The position numbers were made by a program, and so were the translations under genes. The notes below the pieces were generated by a model that saw nothing but the letters and a program-made list of their open reading frames with translations, had not been told where the DNA came from and ran no database searches. A stretch of 15,750 nucleotides of DNA from Acetobacteraceae bacterium (GTDB taxonomy: Bacteria; Pseudomonadota; Alphaproteobacteria; Acetobacterales; Acetobacteraceae), in the NCBI GenBank assembly GCA_027306955.1, contig DAHUXX010000108.1, forward strand, positions 1 through 15,750, in the 5' to 3' direction. Numbering within the stretch: the stretch's first letter is position 1; each line of letters opens with the position of its first letter. Positions 6,806 to 14,379 of the stretch are shown piece after piece.

Positions 6806-8329
6806 ATGCGGCTGGCAACGCGGATCGCGATGGCGATGGTGATGGCACTGCCCCTCGCGGCGCGGATCGACGCGGCGCGCGCCGCCCACCCGCTGCGCGT
6901 CGGCCTTGAATTCGACCCGGCGCCGCTCGATCCCGCGACGGACGGCAGCTACACCAACCGCATCGTCACCACGGTGATGTGCGACAGCCTGATCGACCTC
7001 TCCCCCCACCTCCGCTTCATCCCGGAACTGGCGACGAGCTGGCAATGGTCGGCGGACCGTCTCTCGCTCACGCTGCACCTGCGCCCCGGCGTCACCTACC
7101 AGGATGGCACGCCGCTCGACGCAGCCTCCATCCAGGCCAACCTGGTACGCTACAAGACCGCGCCCTACTCGATCCGCAAGGCGGAGATGTCGGCGATCAC
7201 CGGCTCTGTGGTGATCAATCCCGAAACGATCAAGGTGACGCTCTCCCACCCCTACGCGCCGCTGATCGCAACGCTGGCCAACCGCGTCGGCACGCCGTAT
7301 TCGCCGAAGATCCTGAACCTGCCACGCGACCAGATCGCCGCCCACCCGGTCTGCGCCGGCCCCTTCGCCTTCAAGGACCGCGTGGCACAGGACCACATCA
7401 CCCTCACCCGCTGGCCCGGCTACTGGAACGCCAAGGCGATCCACATCCCCGCGGTCGTGTTCCGCACCGTCACCAGTGCCACCGTGCGCAAGACCGACCT
7501 GGAGGCCGGCGCGCTCGACATCGCGGACCACATCGCGCCCACCGACGTCGCCGAGATCGAGGCGCGCAAGAACCTCATCATCGTCAAGACGCCCTCGCTC
7601 GGCTACTCGCTGATCGAGTTCAACCTCGCCAACGGCAAGGCCGCCGACAACCCGCTTGGCAAGAGCGCGCTGGTGCGCCGCGCCTTCTCGCTCGCAATCG
7701 ACCGCGCGGCGCTCAACCAGGTCGCCTTCAACGGCCAATACATCCCATCGAACCAGATGGAGGTGCCTGGCAGCGCCTACTACGACAACGCCTATCCGGT
7801 GCCGAAGCGCAACATCGCGGAGGCAAAAAAGCTGCTTGCCGAGGCCGGCTACAAGCACGTCACGGTGACGTTGCAGATCGGCACCGACCCGCTGGACCGC
7901 CAGGCCGCCGAGATCATCCAGTCGATGGCGAAGGACGCCGGCTTCGACGTGAAGCTCGTCTCCGAGGAAGGCGCGGGCCTGGTCGGCAACGCCCGCTCCG
8001 GCAATTTCCAGGCGGTGATGCTGCTCTGGTCCGGCCGCGCCGACCCGGACGGCAACATGCCCATCTGGCTCACCTGCAAGGGCTTCACCAACTGGGGCCA
8101 TTTCTGCAGCCCCGAATTCGACAAGCTCATCGTCCAGGGCTCGGAGGGTTCCACCCTCGCCCAGCGCAAGCCCTTCTACGACAAGGCCGTCGCCATCTTC
8201 GAGCAGCAGGCGCCGGACATCGTGCTCTACCACTACTCGATGATCTGGGGCCTGTCGGACAAGGTGCGCGGCTTCCACGGCCGCCCGGACGGGCTTTGGC
8301 GGCCGGAGGGGATGACGCTCGCGCCATGA
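6806..8329 (+). CDS. ABC transporter family-5 substrate-binding protein (peptide/opine/nickel type), orphan
   Basis: This 507-residue protein belongs to the SBP_bac_5 (DppA/OppA/NikA-like) family of periplasmic binding proteins. It has a signal peptide ending near A26 (ARA/AHP) with no lipobox. Family hallmarks follow: an N-terminal LRVGLEFDPAPLDPAT, then CDSLIDLSPHLRFIPELATSW, HLRPGVTYQDGTPLDA, and mid-domain NPLGKSALVRRAFSLAIDRAAL. The ATG at 6806 has an excellent AGGAGG 5 nt upstream. No permease or ATPase gene of the same transporter is nearby. The stop overlaps the next start as ATGA, tying it to an amidohydrolase. That suggests the ligand is an amide or N-carbamoyl compound, or a short peptide. 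The exact ligand cannot be read from sequence. Confidence 0.88.
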   Translation: MRLATRIAMAMVMALPLAARIDAARAAHPLRVGLEFDPAPLDPATDGSYTNRIVTTVMCDSLIDLSPHLRFIPELATSWQWSADRLSLTLHLRPGVTYQDGTPLDAASIQANLVRYKTAPYSIRKAEMSAITGSVVINPETIKVTLSHPYAPLIATLANRVGTPYSPKILNLPRDQIAAHPVCAGPFAFKDRVAQDHITLTRWPGYWNAKAIHIPAVVFRTVTSATVRKTDLEAGALDIADHIAPTDVAEIEARKNLIIVKTPSLGYSLIEFNLANGKAADNPLGKSALVRRAFSLAIDRAALNQVAFNGQYIPSNQMEVPGSAYYDNAYPVPKRNIAEAKKLLAEAGYKHVTVTLQIGTDPLDRQAAEIIQSMAKDAGFDVKLVSEEGAGLVGNARSGNFQAVMLLWSGRADPDGNMPIWLTCKGFTNWGHFCSPEFDKLIVQGSEGSTLAQRKPFYDKAVAIFEQQAPDIVLYHYSMIWGLSDKVRGFHGRPDGLWRPEGMTLAP

Positions 8330-9537
8330 GCATCGACCCCGCGCGCCTGCTCGCGGACCTGCACGCGCTGCGCGGATACGGCCGCGACGGCAACGGCGTC
8401 CATCGCCCGACCTATTCGCCCCAGGACGTCGCGGCTCGCGAATGGTTCGCGGCCAGGGCGCGCGCCACCGGGCTCGACGTCACCATCGACGGCATCGGCA
8501 ACCTGCTCGCCCGCGACCCGAATCCCGGCCCGCATCTCCTGATCGGCAGCCATCTCGAAACCCAACCCCATGGCGGCTGGCTCGACGGCGCGCTCGGCTG
8601 CGTCGCGGGGCTGGAGGTCGCGCGCGCCCTTGGCGCCCGTACAGGCGCAGGCGGCATCGACGTCGCCGCCTGGGCGGACGAGGAGGGTCATTTCGGCGCC
8701 TTCAACGGCAGTCGCTCCGCGATCGGCGACCTCACGGAGGCGGAGATCGACGCGGCCTCAAACCGCGACGGCGTCACCCTGCGCGCGGCCCTCGCCGCCG
8801 CCGGCTATGCCGGCCGCCCGCGCCTTCGCCTCGACCCCGCGCGCTACAAGGGTTACCTCGAACTGCACATCGAACAGGGCCCGGAGCTCGACACCGCCGG
8901 CCAGGCGCTCGGCGTCGTCACCGCCATCGTCGGGCTGCGCGGCTACCGCATCCGCTTCGAGGGCCAGCAGAACCACGCCGGCACCACGCCCATGCGCCTG
9001 CGCCGCGACGCCGGTGCCGCCCTCGTGCGCCTTGCCTGCGCCATCGCCCGCGACTTCCCCGATGCCGCCGCCGCCCGTACTGTCTGGACCATCGGCCGCA
9101 TCGAGCTGGAACCGGGTGCCGCCAGCATCATCCCCGGCGCCGCCACCATGATGTTCCAGATGCGCGACACCGACGAAGCCGTGCTCGACCGTCTGGAATC
9201 GCTGCTCATGCGCCTCGCGGAGCAGGAGGGCAGGGGCTCCTGCCGCGTCGCCGTCACCCGCCTGCGCGCGACCGCCCCGGCGACGATGGACCGCGGCCTC
9301 TGCGCGGCGCTGGAGGCCGCCTGCGAGCGCGCCGCGCCCGGCAACTGGCAAGCCATGCCCAGCGGTGCCGGCCACGACGCGCAGCAGCTCGCCCGCGTCA
9401 TGAAATCCGCGATGCTCTTCGTGCCCAGCATCAACGGCATCAGCCACGACACCGCCGAGGACACCCGGGAAGAAGACCTGGTGCGCGGCGTCGCGACCCT
9501 CGCCGATGCCGCCGCCGCGATCCTGCGGCAAGCATAG
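8326..9537 (+). CDS. M20-family Zn-dependent amidohydrolase (allantoate / N-carbamoyl-L-amino acid hydrolase type)
   Basis: The family cleaves amide bonds of allantoate, ureidoglycolate, N-carbamoyl amino acids or beta-ureidopropionate using two metal ions. The 403-residue product shows the metal ligands in order: H76 (GSHLET), bridging D87 (GGWLDGALG), E120 (WADEEG, with E119 as likely general base), H181 (ELHIEQGP) and H374 (GISHDTAED). The dimerisation-domain histidine in GQQNHAGTTPM is also present. Positions agree with AllC/HyuC-type enzymes of about 410 residues. Unusual point: the HxD motif next to the first zinc ligand reads HLE, with Glu for the usual Asp. The gene starts at the ATGA overlap with the binding-protein gene, so both are probably translated together. 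Substrate remains open. Confidence 0.87.
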   Translation: MSIDPARLLADLHALRGYGRDGNGVHRPTYSPQDVAAREWFAARARATGLDVTIDGIGNLLARDPNPGPHLLIGSHLETQPHGGWLDGALGCVAGLEVARALGARTGAGGIDVAAWADEEGHFGAFNGSRSAIGDLTEAEIDAASNRDGVTLRAALAAAGYAGRPRLRLDPARYKGYLELHIEQGPELDTAGQALGVVTAIVGLRGYRIRFEGQQNHAGTTPMRLRRDAGAALVRLACAIARDFPDAAAARTVWTIGRIELEPGAASIIPGAATMMFQMRDTDEAVLDRLESLLMRLAEQEGRGSCRVAVTRLRATAPATMDRGLCAALEAACERAAPGNWQAMPSGAGHDAQQLARVMKSAMLFVPSINGISHDTAEDTREEDLVRGVATLADAAAAILRQA

Positions 9538-9576
9538 CAACACACGGATGGCGCCCCGCCGCGCCCACGCCCATAT

Positions 9577-9598
9577 CCGGTCCCGCAAAGGAGACCGG
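9577..9598 (+). repeat. Small inverted repeat presenting the ada ribosome site in its loop
   Basis: CCGGTC (9577-9582) and GACCGG (9593-9598) are perfect complements around a 10-nt loop. The ribosome site AAAGGAG (9587-9593) falls in the loop and the first base of the right arm. The stem ends 3 nt before the ada ATG at 9602. This could modulate ada translation, but a 6-bp stem in GC-rich DNA may be chance. Confidence 0.35.
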
Positions 9599-9601
9599 GC
9601 G

Positions 9602-10657
9602 ATGGACGGCATGACGGTGACAGCTCCGCGCGACGAGGCCCGCTGGCAGGCGCTGCTGGCCCGCCAACCCGCGGATTTCCTCTACGGCGTCGCGACGATG
9701 GGCGTCTATTGCCGCCCCACCTGCCCCTCGCCCCGCCCGAAGCGCCAGAACGTCCGCTTCTTCGCCGACAGCGCCGAGGCCCTCGCCGCCGGCTTCCGCC
9801 CCTGCCGCCGCTGCGACCCGGACGGCACCCGTGCCGCGCTCGCCCGCGCCGTCGTGGCCGACGCCTGCGCGGCCATCGAGCAAGCCGAGACCATCCCCTC
9901 GCTCGATGCACTTTCAAAACGAGCCGGCTATTCGCGCTTTCACTTCCTGCGCCTGTTTCGCGACCACACCGGCCTCACGCCGCGCAGCTACGCGGAAGGC
10001 GTGCGCGCCCGCCGCCTCGCGGCCTCGCTCGCGACTGGCACCCGCGTCGCGGATGCCATCGCGCAGGCCGGCTTCGGTTCCGAAAGCCGCGTCTACGAGG
10101 CGCCGGAACTCCTCGGCATGACCCCCGGTGCCGCCCGTCGCGGCGGCAAGGGCGAAACCATCCGCACCGCCCTGGCTGATTCCCCCTTCGGTCGCCTGCT
10201 TGTCGCCGCCACGCAAAAAGGGGTCTGTTTCCTCGGCTTCGCGGAGCCCGACGAAGCTCTCCTCGGCGATCTGCGCCAGCGGTTCCCCAAGGCGCGCATC
10301 GTGCCGGACGCATCCGGCCTCGCCGCCATCGTTACCGCGGTCGTCGCCTTCATGGCCGAACCCCGCGCGGCGCTCGATCTGCCGCTCGACCTGCGCGGCA
10401 CCGCCTTCCAGCTCCGCGTATGGGAGGCGCTGCGCCGCATCCCGCTCGGCCAGACCACCACCTATGGCGCCCTCGCGGCCGTGATGGGCGAGCCCAGGGC
10501 GATCCGCGCCGTCGCGCGAGGTTGTGCCCGCAACCCGGTCTCGCTCGCGGTTCCCTGCCACCGCGTGCTCGGCGCCGACGGCTCGCTGACCGGCTACCGC
10601 TGGGGCATCCCCCGCAAGCGGACGATGCTCGCCAGGGAAGCAGCCGTAAAAGACTAG
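9602..10657 (+). CDS. ada: Ada-type bifunctional methyl-DNA repair protein and transcriptional regulator
   Basis: Ada removes methyl groups from DNA phosphotriesters and from O6-methylguanine, then acts as an activator of the alkylation response. All three modules are intact in 351 residues. The N-terminal zinc domain has C37, C41, C68 and C71, matching the four zinc cysteines of E. coli Ada (C38, C42, C69, C72); C37 is the predicted methyl acceptor. An AraC-type DNA-binding segment spans about residues 83-180 (SLDALSKRAGYSRFHFLRLF onwards). The C-terminal methyltransferase has the acceptor C319 in PCHRV plus RGTAFQ and GYRWG motifs. The ATG at 9602 follows AAAGGAG by 8 nt. I saw no clear Ada box upstream. 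It lies 64 nt after the amidohydrolase, with no obvious functional tie, and ends 4 nt from the convergent PAS-GGDEF gene. Confidence 0.94.
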   Translation: MDGMTVTAPRDEARWQALLARQPADFLYGVATMGVYCRPTCPSPRPKRQNVRFFADSAEALAAGFRPCRRCDPDGTRAALARAVVADACAAIEQAETIPSLDALSKRAGYSRFHFLRLFRDHTGLTPRSYAEGVRARRLAASLATGTRVADAIAQAGFGSESRVYEAPELLGMTPGAARRGGKGETIRTALADSPFGRLLVAATQKGVCFLGFAEPDEALLGDLRQRFPKARIVPDASGLAAIVTAVVAFMAEPRAALDLPLDLRGTAFQLRVWEALRRIPLGQTTTYGALAAVMGEPRAIRAVARGCARNPVSLAVPCHRVLGADGSLTGYRWGIPRKRTMLAREAAVKD

Positions 10658-10661
10658 GCCG

Positions 10662-11498
10662 TCACCGCGGCGTCGCCGCCAGCGCGATGCGGGTGGAGGC
10701 GCGCAGCAACAGCCTCCGCCCCGCGACCTCGAAAGGCGCGTCCAGCGCCGCGAGCAGCGCGGAGGCCATTGCCCGCGCCGCCTGCGGCTGCGCGCCGCCT
10801 GTCTGCACGAGAACAAAACGATCCGCCGCGAGCCGCGCCAGCAGCGGCGCCTCTCCCGCGGCGCTGGCCAGCCGCTGCGCCACCTGGCGCAACAGCGCCT
10901 GCGCCGCCTCCTTGCCCTCGTACCCGAGCCCAAGCGATTGCGTCACCGACTTGAACCGGTCGACATCGAGCGCCAGCACCGCGACCGGCATCTCCGCCCC
11001 CGGCCGCGCCAGCGCTTCCAGCCTGGTCGCGAGCAGGGCCTGGCTCGCCAGCCCGGTCGCCGGGTCGTGCCAGGCGAACTGGCGCGACAGGTGCTCGCGC
11101 TTGCGCCGCTCCGTCACGTCCTCGTGCGTGGCAACCCAGCCACCGCCCGGCGCCGGCTGGTGCGCGATGGCGATGGTGCGCCCGTCGCGCAGCTCCACCT
11201 CGCTGTCGAAACGTTCCGTCGTGTGCGCGACGCGTCGCCGCCACGCCACGTAGTCGCGCGCCGCCATCGTCGGCACGGTGTGCACGCGCTCGCGCAGCGT
11301 CACGATGTCCGTCAGCGTCATGCCCGGCCGCACCTGCTCCGGAGACAGCCTGTAGATCTCGGCAAAGGCACGGTTGGCGAGCGCCAGCCGCTGCTCGGCG
11401 TCGAACACGCACACCCCGAGTCCGAGCAGGTCGAGTGCCGCCGGATAATCCGTCGTCGGGGCCCGGCTTGGGCCGGTCAAGGCGATAGGGTCGTCCAC
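10662..11498 (-). CDS. PAS-GGDEF protein with degenerate signature (probably inactive)
   Basis: The protein has a PAS domain (about residues 20-75, with LDLLGLGVCVFDAEQRLALA) and, after a linker, a GGDEF-like domain from about residue 143. That domain keeps HDPATGL and the metal-binding aspartate region ALDVDRFKSV. The catalytic GG(D/E)EF is AADRF (224-228), so cyclase activity is unlikely. The C-terminus stops soon after the ASIGIA-like strand (RASTRIALAATPR), about 25 residues short of a normal domain. There is no signal peptide or membrane segment. I chose the GTG at 11498 (278 aa) because AGGAGG sits 4 nt upstream; an in-frame ATG at 11549 adds 17 residues but lacks a ribosome site. It follows pyk in the same direction by 65 nt and converges on ada. 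A sensory or c-di-GMP-related role is inference. Confidence 0.8.
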   Translation of the reverse strand: MDDPIALTGPSRAPTTDYPAALDLLGLGVCVFDAEQRLALANRAFAEIYRLSPEQVRPGMTLTDIVTLRERVHTVPTMAARDYVAWRRRVAHTTERFDSEVELRDGRTIAIAHQPAPGGGWVATHEDVTERRKREHLSRQFAWHDPATGLASQALLATRLEALARPGAEMPVAVLALDVDRFKSVTQSLGLGYEGKEAAQALLRQVAQRLASAAGEAPLLARLAADRFVLVQTGGAQPQAARAMASALLAALDAPFEVAGRRLLLRASTRIALAATPR

Positions 11499-11526
11499 GG
11501 CACCTCCTGCGCGCCCCGGGGGATTA

Positions 11527-11560
11527 GGCCGGCGCGATGAAGAAGGCATGAACGCCGGCC
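11527..11560 (-). repeat. 8-bp inverted repeat between pyk and the PAS-GGDEF gene
   Basis: GGCCGGCG (11527-11534) pairs with CGCCGGCC (11553-11560) across an 18-nt loop, just after the pyk stop. There is no U-run afterwards in the direction of transcription (TAATCCCCC), so it is at best a weak or factor-assisted terminator. It may also be chance in GC-rich DNA. Confidence 0.3.
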
Positions 11561-11563
11561 GCG

Positions 11564-12997
11564 TCAGCTTACATGCGCCACGCGCAGCGCATTCGTCGTC
11601 CCCGCCTGGCCGAACGGGATGCCGGCCACCACCACCACCTCGGTGCCATGGGTCGCGAACCCCTCGGTCATGGCGATGCGTGTCGCCCTCGCCACTGTCT
11701 CCGTCATCGTGTGCGTCTCTCCCACCAGCAGCGCATGCACGCCCCAGCACACGGCAAGCCGCCGCGCCGTTGCCAGCGACGTCGTGAGCCCCAGCACCGG
11801 CGCCTCCGGCCGCTCCCGCGCCACACGCAGCGCCGTCGCGCCGGAGGCAGTGAACGCGCAGATGGCGGAAGCGGAGATGGTGTGCGCGATCTGCCGCGCC
11901 GCCGCCGCGATCGCATCCGCGGTCGCCCGCTCCGGTTCCGGCCGCGACGCCTCGATCCCCGCCCTCCAGCCCGGGTCCTGCTCCACCCGCGCCACGATCC
12001 GGTCCATGATGTTCACGGCTTCGTAAGGATATTGCCCCGCCGCGGTCTCCGCCGAGAGCATCACCGCGTCCGCCCCATCGAACACCGCGGTCGCCACGTC
12101 GGAGGCCTCGGCGCGGGTCGGGGCAGGGGCGCTGATCATGCTCTCCAGCATCTGAGTGGCGACCACCACCGGCCGGCCCAGCGCCCGCGCCGCGCGGACG
12201 ATGCGCTTCTGCGCCAGCGGCACCTCCTCCGGCGGCAGCTCCACGCCGAGGTCGCCGCGCGCCACCATCACCGCATCGGAAAGTTCCAGAATCGCATCGA
12301 GATTCTCGAGCGCCTGCGGCTTTTCCATCTTGGTCATGATCCAGGCGCGCCCGGCCGCGATCGCCTTCGCCTCTGCCACGTCCTCCGGCCGCTGCACGAA
12401 GGACAGCCCGATGTAGTCGACACCGTGCTCCAGCGCGAAATCGAGGTCGGCGCGGTCCTTCTGCGTCAGTGCCGGGATCGGCAGCGCCACGTCCGGCACG
12501 TTGACCCCCTTGCGGTCGGAAAGCGGCCCGCCGGTCACAATTTCCGTCTCCAGCCGGTCCTCGCGCTTGCGCGTCACGCGCAGCCGCAGCTTGCCGTCGT
12601 CGAGCAGCAGCGTCGTCCCGATCCCCGCGGCCTCGATGATCTCCGGGTGCGGCAACTGCACCCGCCGCGCGTCCCCCGGCGTCGGGTTGAGGTCGAGCGT
12701 GAACCCCTGTCCCGTCTGCAAAGCCACGCGCCCGGCCTGGAACCGCCCCACGCGCAGCTTCGGCCCCTGCACGTCGGCGAGGATCCCGATCGGCCGCCCG
12801 AACCGCTTCTCGAGGTCGCGGATGATGCCGATCCGCGCCGCGTGATCCTCGTGCGAACCATGCGAGAAATTGAGCCGGAACACATCCGCCCCGGTCAGGT
12901 GCAGCTTTGCCAGCACCTCGGCGGTGGAGCTTGCCGGCCCCAGAGTTGCGATGATCTTGGTGCGCCGCCGCCGGCGCAGCACGGGTCGGGAGGTCAT
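11564..12997 (-). CDS. pyk: Pyruvate kinase
   Basis: Pyruvate kinase converts phosphoenolpyruvate and ADP to pyruvate and ATP, the last step of glycolysis. The 477-residue protein has the usual bacterial layout of TIM barrel, inserted B domain and C-terminal domain. Key residues are visible: R41, N43 and S45 in VFRLNFSHG, GPKLRVG (78-84) at the A/B junction, catalytic K223 and metal ligand E225 in MTKMEKP, D249 in ARGDLG, and ATQMLESM with MLSAETAAG. The ATG at 12997 follows GAGGTG by 5 nt, and that site overlaps the stop of the glycerate kinase gene (9-nt gap). The pair is thus one transcription unit, feeding glycerate-derived PEP into pyruvate. A tartrate-pathway paralog (TtuE-like) is possible given this neighbour, or it is the sole housekeeping enzyme. 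Confidence 0.95.
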   Translation of the reverse strand: MTSRPVLRRRRRTKIIATLGPASSTAEVLAKLHLTGADVFRLNFSHGSHEDHAARIGIIRDLEKRFGRPIGILADVQGPKLRVGRFQAGRVALQTGQGFTLDLNPTPGDARRVQLPHPEIIEAAGIGTTLLLDDGKLRLRVTRKREDRLETEIVTGGPLSDRKGVNVPDVALPIPALTQKDRADLDFALEHGVDYIGLSFVQRPEDVAEAKAIAAGRAWIMTKMEKPQALENLDAILELSDAVMVARGDLGVELPPEEVPLAQKRIVRAARALGRPVVVATQMLESMISAPAPTRAEASDVATAVFDGADAVMLSAETAAGQYPYEAVNIMDRIVARVEQDPGWRAGIEASRPEPERATADAIAAAARQIAHTISASAICAFTASGATALRVARERPEAPVLGLTTSLATARRLAVCWGVHALLVGETHTMTETVARATRIAMTEGFATHGTEVVVVAGIPFGQAGTTNALRVAHVS

Positions 12998-13006
12998 GGC
13001 GTCACC

Positions 13007-14296
13007 TCATGCAATCAGAATGGCCCGGATATCGTTGACGTTCGTCAACGTCGGCCCGGTCACCACCAGGTCGCCGAGTGCCGAGAACAGCGAATACGAA
13101 TCATGACGCTTCAGCACCGCCCGCGGATCGAACCCACGCGAGCGAGCCCGCGCCAGCGTGTCCGGCGCGACGATCGCCCCCGCCGCGTCCTCCGTGCCGT
13201 CGATCCCGTCCGTGTCACCGGCCAGCGCCCAAACACCCCGCTCGCCGCCGAGTGCCACCGCCAGCGCCAGCAGAAACTCCGTGTTGCGCCCGCCGCGCCC
13301 CGGCCTTTCGTTGCCACCCGGTATTTCATTGCTCATCGTCACCGTCGTCTCGCCGCCCGAAAGCAGCAGCGCCGGTGCCTTCGCCGGCATCCCGTGTGCC
13401 CGCACCGATTTCGCGATCCCCGCCACCAGCGTCCCCGCCTCGCGCGCCTCGCCCTCCAGAGCATCGCCGAGGATCAGCGGCGCTATCCCCGCCGCGCGCG
13501 CCACCCCGGCCGCCGCGTCGAGCGCCATCGCGGGGGTCGCGATCATTCGCACGTCCTCGGGAAAGCTCCCCGGCTTCGGCGTCTCATCCGCCCCCGCCGC
13601 GAGCCGCGCCGCCGCCGCCGCCGGCAGCCGGATGGCGAACCGCGCCACGATCTCACGCGCATCCGCATACGTCGTGGGATCGGCGACGGTCGGCCCGGAG
13701 GCGATCACGCCAGGCTCGTCCCCCGGCACGTCGGAGATCGCGAGCGTCACCACCCGCGCCGGCAGCGCCGCCGCCGCCAGCCGCCCGCCCTTGATCGCGG
13801 AGAGGTGCTTCCTCACCGTGTTCATTTCCCCGATCGCCGCCCCGCAATCCAGCAGTGCCTTGTTCACCGCCTGTTTGTCCGCGAGCGTGAGCCCGGGGGC
13901 GGGCAGGGCGGCCAACGCCGATCCGCCGCCCGAGACCAGCGCAATCACCAGGTCGTCTTCCCGCAGCCCGCGCACCGTCTCCAGAAGCCGCCGCGCTCCC
14001 GCTTCGCTGCGCGCGTCCGGCACCGGATGCCTGGCCTCCAGCACCTCGATGCGCCGCGTCGGCACCGCATGCCCCTCGCGCGTCACCACCACGCCGGAGA
14101 GCGCCACATCGGGCCAGGCCTCCTCCAGCGCCCGTGCCATGGTCGCCGCCGCCTTGCCGAGCCCCACCACCACCGTTCGCCCGCGCGGCTTCCCCGGCAG
14201 ATGCGCCGCCAGCACCGCGCGCGGATCGGCCGCCCGCACCGCCGCCTCGAACGCGGCGCGCAGCAGGCGGCGCGCCGATGCGTCGTCCAGAGCCAT
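13007..14296 (-). CDS. Glycerate 2-kinase, MOFRL family (GckA/TtuD type)
   Basis: This family phosphorylates D-glycerate to 2-phosphoglycerate; older annotations call it hydroxypyruvate reductase (TtuD). The 429-residue protein shows the DUF4147 domain first: GLGKAA with catalytic-type K48, the SGGGSA loop (122-127), MNTVRKHLSAIKGGRLA and SDVPGD. The MOFRL domain follows: SGGETTV (313-319), GRGGRNTEF, DTDGIDGT (361-368) and TGPTLTNVNDIR. Length matches the family (about 420-440). The ATG at 14296 follows a GGAGGAAAG stretch 8-11 nt upstream. The gene leads a minus-strand operon with pyk, 9 nt downstream. Likely roles are the serine cycle, glyoxylate/tartronate or tartrate degradation; the window lacks the reductase that would choose between them. 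Confidence 0.92.
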   Translation of the reverse strand: MALDDASARRLLRAAFEAAVRAADPRAVLAAHLPGKPRGRTVVVGLGKAAATMARALEEAWPDVALSGVVVTREGHAVPTRRIEVLEARHPVPDARSEAGARRLLETVRGLREDDLVIALVSGGGSALAALPAPGLTLADKQAVNKALLDCGAAIGEMNTVRKHLSAIKGGRLAAAALPARVVTLAISDVPGDEPGVIASGPTVADPTTYADAREIVARFAIRLPAAAAARLAAGADETPKPGSFPEDVRMIATPAMALDAAAGVARAAGIAPLILGDALEGEAREAGTLVAGIAKSVRAHGMPAKAPALLLSGGETTVTMSNEIPGGNERPGRGGRNTEFLLALAVALGGERGVWALAGDTDGIDGTEDAAGAIVAPDTLARARSRGFDPRAVLKRHDSYSLFSALGDLVVTGPTLTNVNDIRAILIA

Positions 14297-14379
14297 GCCT
14301 GCGCTTTCCTCCGGGTTGCCGCGCGAGTATGGCGGAGGCGACCTGAACGCGCCATGTTGGCACAGCGAAGGAGGCGATC
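14297..14379. promoter_or_regulatory. Divergent intergenic region between glycerate kinase and DUF1244 genes
   Basis: This 83-bp gap must hold promoters for both directions. On the minus strand a CATACT at 14332-14327 could be a -10 element for the glycerate kinase gene, but no matching -35 is evident. On the plus strand only the AAGGAGG ribosome site (14368-14374) is convincing. I see no palindrome or repeat strong enough to call an operator. Confidence 0.3.

Noticed and set aside
5729..8278. Very long open frame on the minus strand opposite cysK and the binding-protein gene, in frame with the Rrf2 gene
   Set aside because: It is the mirror of real plus-strand genes in GC-rich DNA; its translation is low-complexity Arg/Gly/Ala/Asp-rich and matches no family. 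The Rrf2 gene itself begins at 5728.
14355..14370. TTGGCAC-like string resembling a sigma-54 -24 element before the DUF1244 gene
   Set aside because: No GC-type -12 element follows at the required spacing, and the string overlaps the ribosome-site region.
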